Part shown: positions 51,755-60,448 of the stretch, one piece after another
Numbering within the stretch: the stretch's first letter is position 1
Layout: each line of letters opens with the position of its first letter
Assembly (NCBI RefSeq): GCF_014654365.1
Contig: NZ_BNAY01000001.1
Location: 248,001-312,000 of the forward strand
Length of the DNA stretch: 64,000 bases
Origin: Amycolatopsis oliviviridis
GTDB lineage: Bacteria; Actinomycetota; Actinomycetes; Mycobacteriales; Pseudonocardiaceae
Direction of reading: 5' to 3'
Notes under the pieces: generated by a model
What the model was told of the DNA's origin: nothing
Database searches by the model: none
Seen by the model: only the letters and a program-made list of their open reading frames with translations
Position numbers and translations under genes: made by a program

Positions 51755-51823
51755 CACGCGTTTCGTCCTCTGGATGCGGTAGTTCGTATCGCGGACGACC
51801 GCATCCAGAGGACGAAACGCGTG
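51755..51823. terminator. Very long perfect hairpin after the LuxR gene
   Basis: Perfect 26-bp arms (left 51755-51780, beginning CACGCGTTTCGTC; right 51798-51823) enclose a 17-base loop that can itself pair over five bases (GTTCG with CGGAC). It begins 11 bases after the LuxR-type gene stop, so it probably terminates that leftward transcript. The length and perfection exceed an ordinary terminator. Confidence 0.7.
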
Positions 51824-51833
51824 GGTCGGCTGG

Positions 51834-52832
51834 TCAGAGCCAGCCGTTGTGGGCGGCGAAGACCCCCAGCTGGAACCGGCTGGAGACGCCCGCCCGGTCC
51901 ATCAGTGTTTCGAGATAGCGGAACAGGGTGCGCCTGCTGACGCCGAGTTCGGTGGCGATCTCGTCGTCCTTGCGCCCGGCGGCGAGCAGGACCAGCAGTT
52001 CTCGTTCGATCGGCCGGATCGGCTGATCGGACGCGTGTCCCCGCTCGTCGAGCGGGAGCGCCGCGGCCCACGAGGTTTCGAACAGTCCCTCCAGCGCGGA
52101 GAAGAGGCTGCAGGGGCGCACGATCACGATGGACTGGTTGCGATCGGCCTCCCGGATGGTCAGCGCGATGGTGGCCGCCCGGTCGTCGAACAGCGTCAGT
52201 TTCACCGGGAGTTCGGGCAGCAGCCGGGCCTGCTCACCGGCGCGCAGGCAGGGCAGGATGTTCGCGGTGAGATAGCCGGGATCGCCCAGTGAAGCTCCAC
52301 TGTAGACACATCGGTAAGTGATCCCGCGCCGCAACTGCTCCTCCTCGAGAAGGTTGCGGCGGCCGCCGGTGAAGTACGGCGGGGAATCGAGACGGCGGAC
52401 CTGGTGCCGTACCAGGGTCGCGAGGTGCTGGAGCCGGGGGAGGATCGCGTCGCCGGTGACCACTTCGAGCAGGTCCTGGGCGTGCGGCATCCCGGTGTGC
52501 GCCCGCCGGAACGCGCGGTACGCGGTCTGGACCGCGAGCCGCGCGTCGTGCAGTTCGGCCTGCCGTCGCGTGGTCAGCGCGGCGAGCGCCTCACCGGGAT
52601 TCGCGGGGAGGAACCCGCCTCCGTCCACTCCGGACGAAACCGCCAGCCCCGCGTCCGCCAGTTCCTTCAGTGCCAGGTGGACGGTCTCCGCGTCGCCTTC
52701 CCGCCAGGCCAGTTCCTCGGCGGTCACGGGCGCGTTTTCGAGCATCCGGCGGTAGATCCGCGCGGCGGCCTCCCCGAGGCCGAGCTTGAGCAACTGCGCG
52801 CCGAGCCCGTCCTGGGGAGTCACCGGTGTCAC
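51834..52832 (-). CDS. LuxR-type HTH transcriptional regulator with TrmB-like N-terminus
   Basis: 332 residues. The N-terminal 75 residues look like a winged helix of the TrmB type (LLKLGLGEAAARIYRRMLENAPVTAEELA). A central sensor region follows. The C-terminal LuxR HTH (about 268-325) reads PIRPIERELLVLLAAGRKDDEIATELGVSRRTLFRYLETLMDRAGVSSRFQLG. This architecture is widespread in actinomycetes near secreted enzymes. GTG start three bases after the S1 protease stop, so it is translated from the protease transcript. A 26-bp hairpin follows. Confidence 0.86.
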   Translation of the reverse strand: MTPVTPQDGLGAQLLKLGLGEAAARIYRRMLENAPVTAEELAWREGDAETVHLALKELADAGLAVSSGVDGGGFLPANPGEALAALTTRRQAELHDARLAVQTAYRAFRRAHTGMPHAQDLLEVVTGDAILPRLQHLATLVRHQVRRLDSPPYFTGGRRNLLEEEQLRRGITYRCVYSGASLGDPGYLTANILPCLRAGEQARLLPELPVKLTLFDDRAATIALTIREADRNQSIVIVRPCSLFSALEGLFETSWAAALPLDERGHASDQPIRPIERELLVLLAAGRKDDEIATELGVSRRTLFRYLETLMDRAGVSSRFQLGVFAAHNGWL

Positions 52833-52835
52833 GAC

Positions 52836-53489
52836 CTAGACGCCCGAGGTGTCGCGGATCCAGGTGCGGTTCGCCGAGATGGCGGTATGCGTCGAGCTGT
52901 CGACCTTGTTGCCCGCGATGTGCACGCCGACCTGCTTGCCGCCGACGAAGACCGGTCCGCCCGAGTCGCCGCCGTTGGTCAGCCCGTCGCCCCGGCGCGC
53001 CTTGATCAGTCCATTCCCGACACTGGACACCTTCATCTGCGCGACCTTGAGATACCGCTGCAGGTCTCCGTCTTCGTTGTAGCCCCAGCCGTAGACGTAT
53101 TCGGTGTCGCCGGTGGCGACGGAAGTGCCCAGGGACGCGTACGTCGTGCTGACCGAGCGGTCGAGCCGCAGCAGTGCGATGTCGGCACCGCTCGAAGGCG
53201 TGTAGATATCGGCCGCCACGGCGTAGGTCCCGGCCCGGTGGTCGACGTCGCCGACCCGGACCGAATACTCGGCACCGGGTTCGTCGATGCAGTGCCGGGC
53301 GGTGAGTACCCAGCGGGCGCTGATGATCGAACCGGAGCACCACTGCTCGCCGTTCTGCTCGATCATCGCGGCCCACGGACCGGACTGGGCGTATTCGCCG
53401 TCGATGATGGGGGCCGCGCCGGCAGCGGGCGCGACCGTCATGAGCCCGGCCGCGCACAGCAGAGCGGTGAGGAGACCTCGGATGCGCAT
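52836..53489 (-). CDS. Secreted trypsin-like S1 serine protease
   Basis: 217 residues, the compact trypsin size. Signal peptide to AGA-AP (about 26) with little or no propeptide (IIDGEYAQSGPWAAMIEQN). Full triad: WVLTARHCI (His about 67), GADIALLRL (Asp about 103), TNGGDSGGPVFV (Ser about 178). Asn rather than Asp precedes the GGDSGGP loop, which leaves the S1-pocket specificity uncertain. It is the first gene of a two-gene operon with the LuxR-type regulator three bases downstream. The 257 bases upstream (53490-53746) contain no gene and presumably the promoter. Confidence 0.88.
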   Translation of the reverse strand: MRIRGLLTALLCAAGLMTVAPAAGAAPIIDGEYAQSGPWAAMIEQNGEQWCSGSIISARWVLTARHCIDEPGAEYSVRVGDVDHRAGTYAVAADIYTPSSGADIALLRLDRSVSTTYASLGTSVATGDTEYVYGWGYNEDGDLQRYLKVAQMKVSSVGNGLIKARRGDGLTNGGDSGGPVFVGGKQVGVHIAGNKVDSSTHTAISANRTWIRDTSGV

Positions 53490-53746
53490 GAATGCCTTCC
53501 AGTGCAGGGAAAGTACAGAAAGAAGAGGGAAAGCGACGGCGCGCCGGGTTGCCGCGGCGGGATCGCCAGGGGTCGCCTGGCCGGATCCGGCACCGGTTTT
53601 CCCATGCTAGGCAGGCGGATACGACGTCGATAGCGACTAAAGACGGGAGAAGGCCGCGGTGGACGGCAGGGGACCCGGGATGTCGGCACGGGAGTGCCGA
53701 TGGCACCGATGTGTCACGGCCTCGGTACCGGCGCTGCTCGGCTGCG

Positions 53747-53801
53747 GTACATGAAGGCCCCCTTCCTTGCGATAGGCGCAAGGAAGGGGGCCTTCATGTA
53801 C
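53747..53801. repeat. Dispersed 55-bp hairpin repeat, copy A
   Basis: Perfect 25-bp arms starting GTACATGAAGGCCCCC enclose a five-base ATAGG loop. A second copy with the reverse-complement loop lies at 63039-63093. This copy begins 27 bases past the stop of the leftward gene at 53828, so it may serve as its terminator. TTGGG follows both copies. The rest of 53490-53827 holds no gene. Confidence 0.85.
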
Positions 53802-53827
53802 TTGGGGTGCCGCGAGGGGGACCGCGG

Positions 53828-54175
53828 CTAAAGGCGGGTCTTGCGTTTCGGGTCGAGCAGTTCTTCGGCGAGCAGGATGGCCCGATCGGACAGTGTGAGG
53901 GACAGCCGCTCCACGGAATCGCCGATCCGGCCCGCTTCCCGGCGCACGCCGTCGCCCACCGGCTCGCTGTGCCGATCGGCGAGACCTGCGAGCCTGCTCC
54001 CCGAGACCACGACCAGATCGGCGAGACGTTCGCCCAGTTCGGTCAGCCGGTTCGCTGTCCTGCCCGCCCGGCGGGCCACGAGGTCTTCGGTCTCGCGCCG
54101 CAACTCCCGGACCGCGGACCTCGACTCGGTCGCCGTCCCGGTGAGTGCGGACTTCAGGGTTTTCGTCACGTCCAT
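53828..54175 (-). CDS. Small helical hypothetical protein
   Basis: 115 residues from the ATG at 54175 (GGAGG upstream; a longer in-frame start lacks one). The chain is strongly amphipathic and charged, with heptad-like spacing (LKSALTGTATESRSAVRELRRETEDLVARRAG and TANRLTELGERLADLVV), suggesting long helices or a coiled coil, ending in basic DPKRKTRL. No signal peptide or known domain. It resembles apolipoprotein/phasin-like helical proteins in composition only. It is divergent from the GH87-like gene. Confidence 0.65.
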   Translation of the reverse strand: MDVTKTLKSALTGTATESRSAVRELRRETEDLVARRAGRTANRLTELGERLADLVVVSGSRLAGLADRHSEPVGDGVRREAGRIGDSVERLSLTLSDRAILLAEELLDPKRKTRL

Positions 54176-54375
54176 CCGGGATCGACCTCCACGCGGCTCG
54201 GCTGAATTTGAGTGTACGCGTGTACACCGGAAATACGGAATAGTCGGTCGCCATGCCCGTGTGAGCAGTCGCAAAATTTCTGAAACATGTCAACTTCTTG
54301 CATTTTGTCTCCGGGTTGTTGCATGCTCGTACGGCTCTGGCTCCCTCCCCGCTGTCTCAAAGAAGAGAAGACGCC

Positions 54376-57300
54376 ATGACACGTATGCGCCTGTCCCGGA
54401 TCGTCGCCGGACTCCTGGTCACGGGGCTCTCCGTCGCCGGACTCTCCCTCGCTTCCGCCGCGAGCGGCCCACCCCCGGGTACCGCGGCCCCGCCCGGACC
54501 GGCCGCGCTCGCCGAGGTGCCGCTCACCCGCTCGGTGTCGGCCAGCAGTGCGCTGCCCGGGTATCCCGTCGCGAACGCCGTCGACGGAAACCAGGACAGT
54601 TATTGGGAATCCGCCAACAACGCGTTCCCGCAATGGATCCAGGCCGACCTCGGGGCCGCCAAATCCCTCTCGCGGATCGTGCTGAAACTGCCGTCGGGCT
54701 GGGAATCCCGCACCCAGACGCTGACCGTGCGCGGAAGCACCGACGGCACGGCGTTCAGCGATCTCGCCATGCCGACCGGCTACGCGTTCACCCCCGGCGC
54801 CAACACGGTCACGATCCCGTTGACCGCGTCGGCCCGCTACGTGCGTTTGCAGGTCACCGCGAACACGCGATGGCCAGCCGCGCAGCTCTCGGAGTTCGAG
54901 CTCTACGGGCCCGACACCGGCGACACCCAGGCGCCGAGCGCGCCGGCGAACCTCGCGCTGACCGAACCATCCGCCGGGCAGGTCCGGCTGACCTGGTCGG
55001 CCTCGACCGACAACGTCGGCGTCACCGGCTACACCGTCTACCGGGACGGCACGCCGGTCACCACGGTCACCGGCACCTCGTTCACCGAAGCCCGCCCCAC
55101 GGGGACACGGGTCGAGTACTTCGTGCGGGCCAAGGACGCGACGGGCAACGAATCCGGTGACAGCAACCACGTCGTACGCTCCGGGACGAGCGCGGGCGCG
55201 AACCTGGCGGCGGGCAAACCGATCGAAGCCACGTCGGCGGTCCACACGTTCGTCGCCGCCAACGCCAACGACAACGACGCCGCCACGTACTGGGAATCCG
55301 CCGCGGGCTACCCGAACTCGCTGACGGTGAAGCTCGGGGTCGACGCGGAGGTCGACTCGGTCGTGGTGAAGCTCAACCCGGACGCGATCTGGGGCGCCCG
55401 GACGCAGAACTTCGAGATCCTCGGCCGCGCGCAGGGCGCGACCGCGTTCACCGCCCTGTCGGCGCGTGCGGACCATCGTTTCGACCCGGCCACGAACCAG
55501 AACTCGGTGGTCGTCCCGGTCAGCGGACGCGTGTCGGACGTACGCCTCCAGTTCTTCGCCAACTCAGGCGCTCCCGGCGGCCAGGTCGCGGAGTTCCAGG
55601 TGATCGGTACCCCGGCGCCGAACCCGGATCTCGTCGTCACCGGCACGACCTGGACGCCGTCGAACCCGACGGAGACCAGCCGGCTCGCCGTGTCGGCCAC
55701 GGTGAAGAACGCCGGCACCGCGAACGCCGCCGCGACGACCGTGAACGTCAGCCTCGGCGGCACCGTCGTCGGCGAGGCCGACGTCCCCGCGCTCGCCGCC
55801 GGTGCGTCCACGACGGTGACGGTGGACGCGGACACGCGTCCTCAAGGGACGTACAGCGTCGCCGCCTCCGCCGACCCGGCAGGCAAGGTGGCCGAGCAGA
55901 ACGAAACCAACAACACCTACACCTCCCCGACGTCACTGGTCGTCGCGCAGTCGCCGGGGCCCGACCTCGAAGTCACCGGCATCACCTCGAACCCGCCCAA
56001 TCCGGCCGTCGGCTCGGCGGTGTCGTTCACCGTCGCGGTGCACAACCGCGGCACGAGCGCGGCGGGCGCCTCGGTGACCCGGCTCGCGGTCGGAGGCACC
56101 ACGCTGACCGGCGCCACCGGCGCGATCGAAGCGGGGGCCACCGCGAACGTTGCGATCTCGGGCACCTGGACCGCCGCCAGCGGGGGAGCGACCCTGACCG
56201 CGACGGCCGACGCGACCGGCACGGTCACGGAGACCAACGAGTCCAACAACAGCCTCGCGCGGGCGATCGTGGTCGGCCGGGGCGCGGCGGTCCCGTACGT
56301 CGAGTACGAGGCGGAAGCCGCGCAGTACCAAGGACAACTACTGGAGACCGACCCGCTGCGCACCTTCGGTCACACGAATTTCGCGACCGAGTCCTCCGGG
56401 CGCAAGTCCGTGCGGCTGGCGAACCAGGGCCAGTACGTCGAGTTCACGTCGTCGAACCAGGCGAACTCGATCGTCGTCCGCAACTCGATCCCCGACGCCC
56501 CCGGCGGCGGGGGACAGGACGCGACGCTCAGCCTGTACGTCAACGGGACTTTCGCGCAGAAGCTGACGCTGTCGTCGAAGCACAGCTGGCTCTACGGCAG
56601 CACCGACGACCCCGAAGGCCTGACGAACACCCCACAGGCCAACGCGCGACGGCTGTTCGACGAGTCGCATGCGCTGCTGTCGCAGTCGTACCCGCCAGGC
56701 ACGAAGTTCAAGCTGCAGCGGGACAGCGGTGACAACGCGGCGTTCTACATCGTCGACCTCGTCGATCTGGAACAGGTCGCCCCGGCGGCGGAGAAGCCGT
56801 CGAACTGCGTGTCGATCACGGAGTACGGCGCGGTGCCGAACGACGGGAACGACGACTCCACGGCGATCCAGCGTGCGGTGACCGACGACCAGAACGGCGT
56901 GATCGGCTGCGTCTGGATCCCGGCCGGGCAGTGGCGGCAGGAGAAGAAGATCCTGACCGACGACCCGAACGTGCCCAACGGCGGCGGCCAGTACAACCAG
57001 ATCGGCATCTCCAACGTGACGATCCGCGGTGCCGGGATGTGGCACTCGCAGCTGTACTCGGAGATCGAGCCGCAGAACGCGGGCGGCATCAATCACCCGC
57101 ACGAGGGCAATTTCGGTTTCGACATCGACAAGAACACCCAGATCTCCGACATCGCGATCTTCGGGTCCGGCCGGATCCGCGGCGGTGACGGCGGCGCGGA
57201 AGGCGGCGTCGGCCTCAACGGCCGGTTCGGCACCGGCACGAAGATCTCGAACGTGTGGATCGAGCACGCCAACGTCGGCGTGTGGGTCGGCCGGGATTAC

Positions 57301-58071
57301 AGCAACCTCCCGGCGCTCTGGGGTCCGGCCGACGGCCTGGAGTTCAGCGGCATGCGCATCCGGAACACCTACGCCGACGGCATCAACTTCACCAACGGCA
57401 CCAGGAACTCGAAGGTGTTCAACTCGTCGTTCCGCACCACCGGTGACGACTCGCTCGCGGTGTGGGCGAACCAGTACGTGAAGGACACTTCACAGGACAT
57501 CGCGCACGACAACGTGTTCGCCAACAACACGATCCAGCTTCCGTGGCGGGCCAACGGGATCGCGATCTACGGCGGATATGGCAACAAGATCGAGAACAAC
57601 ATCGTCCACGACACGATGAACTACCCGGGCATCATGTTGGCGACGGACCACGATCCGCTGCCGTTCTCCGGGCAGACGCTCATCGCGAACAACGCCCTGT
57701 ACCGCTGCGGCGGCGTGTTCTGGGGCGAGCAGCAGGAGTTCGGTGCGATCACGTTCTTCGCGCAGGGCAAGGACATTCCCGGGGTCGTCCTGCGGGACAC
57801 GGAGATCCACGACTCGACCTACGACGGCATCCAGTTCAAGACGGGTGGCGGCGTGGTGACCGCGAGCGTCACGAACGTGAAGATCGACAAGTCGAACAAC
57901 GGGGCCGGCATCCTCGCGATGAGCGGCGCCCGCGGCAGCGCGACCTTGACGAACGTGACGATCACGAACTCGGCGGGCGGCGACATCGTCCGCGAGCCGG
58001 GATCGCAGTTCGTGATCAACGGCGGACCGGTTCCGGCGGTCGTCTCCTCGGGGCGGCGCGGTACGAGGTAA
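54376..58071 (+). CDS. Giant secreted modular protein with GH87-like (alpha-1,3-glucanase/mycodextranase) beta-helix
   Basis: 1231 residues. Signal peptide to about 30; first F5/8-type C domain about 50-180; fibronectin III about 184-270; second F5/8-type C about 275-410; two CARDB domains (NPDLVVTGTTWTP from about 415, GPDLEVTGITSNP from about 528); a CBM35/6-like module about 645-800. A right-handed beta-helix then runs from SITEYGAVPNDGNDDSTAIQ (about 810) to the end. In the helix YADGINF and TTGDDSLAV give Asp1001, Asp1024 and Asp1025; as I recall, the same +23/+24 spacing holds for the catalytic residues of a GH87 alpha-1,3-glucanase. A polysaccharide-degrading exoenzyme is inferred, possibly attacking fungal wall glucan. 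It is followed by a strong terminator. Confidence 0.85.
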   Translation: MTRMRLSRIVAGLLVTGLSVAGLSLASAASGPPPGTAAPPGPAALAEVPLTRSVSASSALPGYPVANAVDGNQDSYWESANNAFPQWIQADLGAAKSLSRIVLKLPSGWESRTQTLTVRGSTDGTAFSDLAMPTGYAFTPGANTVTIPLTASARYVRLQVTANTRWPAAQLSEFELYGPDTGDTQAPSAPANLALTEPSAGQVRLTWSASTDNVGVTGYTVYRDGTPVTTVTGTSFTEARPTGTRVEYFVRAKDATGNESGDSNHVVRSGTSAGANLAAGKPIEATSAVHTFVAANANDNDAATYWESAAGYPNSLTVKLGVDAEVDSVVVKLNPDAIWGARTQNFEILGRAQGATAFTALSARADHRFDPATNQNSVVVPVSGRVSDVRLQFFANSGAPGGQVAEFQVIGTPAPNPDLVVTGTTWTPSNPTETSRLAVSATVKNAGTANAAATTVNVSLGGTVVGEADVPALAAGASTTVTVDADTRPQGTYSVAASADPAGKVAEQNETNNTYTSPTSLVVAQSPGPDLEVTGITSNPPNPAVGSAVSFTVAVHNRGTSAAGASVTRLAVGGTTLTGATGAIEAGATANVAISGTWTAASGGATLTATADATGTVTETNESNNSLARAIVVGRGAAVPYVEYEAEAAQYQGQLLETDPLRTFGHTNFATESSGRKSVRLANQGQYVEFTSSNQANSIVVRNSIPDAPGGGGQDATLSLYVNGTFAQKLTLSSKHSWLYGSTDDPEGLTNTPQANARRLFDESHALLSQSYPPGTKFKLQRDSGDNAAFYIVDLVDLEQVAPAAEKPSNCVSITEYGAVPNDGNDDSTAIQRAVTDDQNGVIGCVWIPAGQWRQEKKILTDDPNVPNGGGQYNQIGISNVTIRGAGMWHSQLYSEIEPQNAGGINHPHEGNFGFDIDKNTQISDIAIFGSGRIRGGDGGAEGGVGLNGRFGTGTKISNVWIEHANVGVWVGRDYSNLPALWGPADGLEFSGMRIRNTYADGINFTNGTRNSKVFNSSFRTTGDDSLAVWANQYVKDTSQDIAHDNVFANNTIQLPWRANGIAIYGGYGNKIENNIVHDTMNYPGIMLATDHDPLPFSGQTLIANNALYRCGGVFWGEQQEFGAITFFAQGKDIPGVVLRDTEIHDSTYDGIQFKTGGGVVTASVTNVKIDKSNNGAGILAMSGARGSATLTNVTITNSAGGDIVREPGSQFVINGGPVPAVVSSGRRGTR

Positions 58072-58086
58072 CCGCGAGCGTGATCC

Positions 58087-58118
58087 GGGGCCGGAGCGGC
58101 GAGATCCGCTCCGGCCCC
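58087..58118. terminator. Bidirectional terminator between GH87-like and TetR genes
   Basis: A 13-bp perfect stem GGGGCCGGAGCGG/CCGCTCCGGCCCC with a six-base loop is followed by TTTC. It lies 15 bases after the GH87-like stop and two bases from the stop of the convergent TetR gene. Confidence 0.8.
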
Positions 58119-58120
58119 TT

Positions 58121-58681
58121 TCATGTCCGGGGGCTCAGACCCGCCACGGCCAGCCGGAACAGCCGGTCCGCCCGCGCGGCGGGATCCGGATGGTGCTCGG
58201 TGGCCAGGACGATGCCGACGATCAGCGTGATCAGATCCGCGACGGTGACCTCCGGCGCCACCACGCCGTCCCGCGCGGCCTGCCGCAGGAGCGGATCCCC
58301 GGCCTCCTCGATGGCGGCGGAACAGGAGTTCCCGTGTGCCGGGTCGGTTTCGTCGTAGGACAGCGCGGCCGCCAGACCTCGGGCGGTGACGCAGTAGGAG
58401 ACGACCTCGTCGAGCCAGGTCAGGAGCGCTTTCCGGCTGTCGTCCTCGCCGGTCAGCTCGACGGCGCGAGCACACAGCACCGCGATCCGTTTCGCGGAGA
58501 CCGCCTCCAGCAGGGCCCGGCGGGTGGGGAAGTGGCGGCGCACGGTCGCCGAGCCGACGTTCGCGGTCCGGGCGATCTGCTCCAGCGAGGCGCCGGAGCC
58601 GTGGGCCGCGACCTCCTCCTCGGCGACCGCGAGGATGCGCGCGTAGTTGCGCCGCGCGTCGGCGCGTTGGCCTTCGGACAT
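58121..58681 (-). CDS. TetR/AcrR family transcriptional regulator
   Basis: 186 residues from the ATG at 58681 (GAGG seven bases upstream). HTH about 12-58: RRNYARILAVAEEEVAAHGSGASLEQIARTANVGSATVRRHFPTRRALLEAV, the typical TetR pattern with VRRHFPTR. The C-terminal ligand domain is of the SbtR/TetR_C_13-like kind (SRKALLTWLDEVVSYCVTARGLAAAL). It diverges from the NmrA-family gene, and two palindromes lie between; it is almost certainly the repressor of that gene and of itself. Confidence 0.88.
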   Translation of the reverse strand: MSEGQRADARRNYARILAVAEEEVAAHGSGASLEQIARTANVGSATVRRHFPTRRALLEAVSAKRIAVLCARAVELTGEDDSRKALLTWLDEVVSYCVTARGLAAALSYDETDPAHGNSCSAAIEEAGDPLLRQAARDGVVAPEVTVADLITLIVGIVLATEHHPDPAARADRLFRLAVAGLSPRT

Positions 58682-58703
58682 GTCTTCACCTCGGCGTTTG
58701 CGT

Positions 58704-58758
58704 AAGTGGCGGACCCCGCCATATCGTAGCGGACGATAAGTGGCGGGCCCCGCCACTT
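58704..58758. promoter_or_regulatory. Tandem palindromic operators between TetR and NmrA genes
   Basis: Box 2 (58738-58758) is a perfect palindrome, AAGTGGCGGG and CCCGCCACTT around one C. Box 1 (58704-58724) shares its left half and differs slightly in the right (CCCGCCATAT). Start-to-start distance is 34 bp. They occupy most of the 97-base divergent promoter and fit a TetR dimer operator. Confidence 0.75.
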
Positions 58759-58778
58759 AGTTGCCCGAAGGAGCGACC

Positions 58779-59681
58779 ATGTCCCCATCACCCGTTTTGG
58801 TCACCGGCGCCTCCGGCAGGCAGGGCGGTGCGACCGTCCGCGCCCTGCTCGCGGCGGGTGTACCCGTCCGCGCGCTGGTACGCGACCCGGCCAGGGCGAA
58901 AGTCGTCGAAGCACTCGGCGCCGAGCTCGTCGTCGGCGATCTCCACGACGTCGATTCCGTGACCCGGGCCGCCAAGGGTGCCCGCGCCGTCTTCTCGGTG
59001 CAGATGCCCGGCCTGAACGCGGAAGGATTCGACTTCGCCGGCGAGGTGACCCAGGCCGCGAACCTCATCGAAGGCGCGAAGGCGGCCGGAGTGCCGCAGT
59101 TCGTGCACACCTCCGTCTCCGGGGCCGGTCAGCACGTCGAGGCGCCCGGATGGGCCGAAGGCCGCTGGGCCTCGATGGAACCCACCTTGGGTGCCAAGGC
59201 CGCGATCCAGGACCGGCTCCGCGAAGCGGGCTTTCCACAGTGGACACTGCTCAAGCCGGGTTTCTTCATGGAGAACTTCCTGCCCGACATGAAGTTCCTG
59301 TTCCCGCGCGGGGTCGACGGCGGCCTGGTGAGCGTCATCAAGCCGTCGTCGAGCCTCTCTTTGGCCGCCGTGGACGACATCGGGACCGCGGCCGCCGCGG
59401 CCATCGCCGAACCGGAGCGGTTCACCGGGATCGAACTCGAACTCGCGAGCGACTTCCTGACCATGACGGAGATCGCCGAAGTCCTGTCTGAGGTGCTCGG
59501 CACCCGGCTCGCGGCGCCGGACATGACCGTGGAGCAGGCGACCGCCGCCGGGATGCCGCCCATGGGCGCTTCGCACGAGTGGCTGAACGTGATCGGTCAG
59601 CCGGGTCGGCCGGAGTACGCCCGGGACCTCGGGCTCCCGCTGACCGGCTTCGCCACCTGGGCGCGGAAATACCTTGCGTAG
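58779..59681 (+). CDS. NmrA/HSCARG-like NAD(P)-binding oxidoreductase
   Basis: 300 residues. The N-terminal VLVTGASGRQGGATVRALLAAG (residues 6-27) is the GxxGxxG Rossmann motif of atypical SDRs of the NmrA type. VRALVRDPARAK contributes the NADP-binding arginines. FVHTSVSGAGQH and LLKPGFFMENFLPDM (about 160-175) are family landmarks. There is no catalytic YxxxK. Such proteins act as quinone/ketone reductases or redox sensors. ATG with AAGGAG upstream; a TTG six codons earlier is disregarded. Regulated by the divergent TetR protein through the two operators ahead of it. Confidence 0.87.
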   Translation: MSPSPVLVTGASGRQGGATVRALLAAGVPVRALVRDPARAKVVEALGAELVVGDLHDVDSVTRAAKGARAVFSVQMPGLNAEGFDFAGEVTQAANLIEGAKAAGVPQFVHTSVSGAGQHVEAPGWAEGRWASMEPTLGAKAAIQDRLREAGFPQWTLLKPGFFMENFLPDMKFLFPRGVDGGLVSVIKPSSSLSLAAVDDIGTAAAAAIAEPERFTGIELELASDFLTMTEIAEVLSEVLGTRLAAPDMTVEQATAAGMPPMGASHEWLNVIGQPGRPEYARDLGLPLTGFATWARKYLA

Positions 59682-59698
59682 TGCGTGATCGTTGAGGC

Positions 59699-60448
59699 AT
59701 GCGCGTCGAGCCTCTGCTGGACCATCTCGACCGGGACGATCCCGGTGACGTCGTCGGGTTGTATCTCTACGGGTCCGCCGCGGCGGGCGGGCTCAGACCG
59801 GACAGCGACGTCGATCTGCTGCTGGTCACCCGCCGGTCGCTCGACAGGCCGGAACGGGCCGCGCTGGTCTCCCTGTTGCTGCGGCTTTCGGGCTGGCGTG
59901 GCCACGCCGAGCGCTTTCCGGACGCGGCGAGCCGTCGTCCGATCGAGCTGACCGCGCTCGTGGCCGGGGACGACCGGCGTCGCCGGGATTTCCAGTACGG
60001 CGAATGGCTTCGAGAGGATTTCGTCCAGGGCGGGCTGCCCGAGCCGGAGGAGGACCCCGACGTCGTGATCCTCGTGGCCACGGCTCAGGCGGCGCACCGG
60101 GTCCTGCGTGGTCCCGCACTCGCGGACGTCCTCGATCCGGTGCCGCCGGACCTGCTCAGGAGCGCGGCCCTCGGTGTCGTCCCGGATCTCATGGCGGAGA
60201 TCGAAGGCGACGAACGCAACGTCCTGCTCACCCTCGCGCGGATCGTCGTGACCGTCGAAACGGGCGGGATCGTGGCGAAGGACGTCGCGGCGGCCGCCGT
60301 CGCGCCGACGCTCGACGAGACCGGCTGCGTCCTGCTGGAGCGCGCGCGGGCGGGCTACCTCGGCACCGCTTCGGATGACTGGAGCGGTCTCTCGGTCGAG
60401 GTGGCCTCGCTCGCGAGCGTCCTCGCGGAGCGGGCGAGGGGCGTTTGA
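59699..60448 (+). CDS. Nucleotidyltransferase, aminoglycoside adenylyltransferase-like (ANT/AadA type)
   Basis: 249 residues. The polymerase-beta nucleotidyltransferase motif LYLYGSAAAGGLRPDSDVDLLLV (about 21-43) has G-S plus DxD. The C-terminal helical domain (about 150-249) contains LTLARIVVTVETGGIVAKDVAA, the AadA-type C-terminal region. RRPIELTALVAG holds the third acidic strand. This is the family of AadA/ANT(9) streptomycin-spectinomycin adenylyltransferases. Whether it confers resistance is not deducible. It begins 17 bases after the NmrA stop and may share that transcript. Confidence 0.83.
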   Translation: MRVEPLLDHLDRDDPGDVVGLYLYGSAAAGGLRPDSDVDLLLVTRRSLDRPERAALVSLLLRLSGWRGHAERFPDAASRRPIELTALVAGDDRRRRDFQYGEWLREDFVQGGLPEPEEDPDVVILVATAQAAHRVLRGPALADVLDPVPPDLLRSAALGVVPDLMAEIEGDERNVLLTLARIVVTVETGGIVAKDVAAAAVAPTLDETGCVLLERARAGYLGTASDDWSGLSVEVASLASVLAERARGV

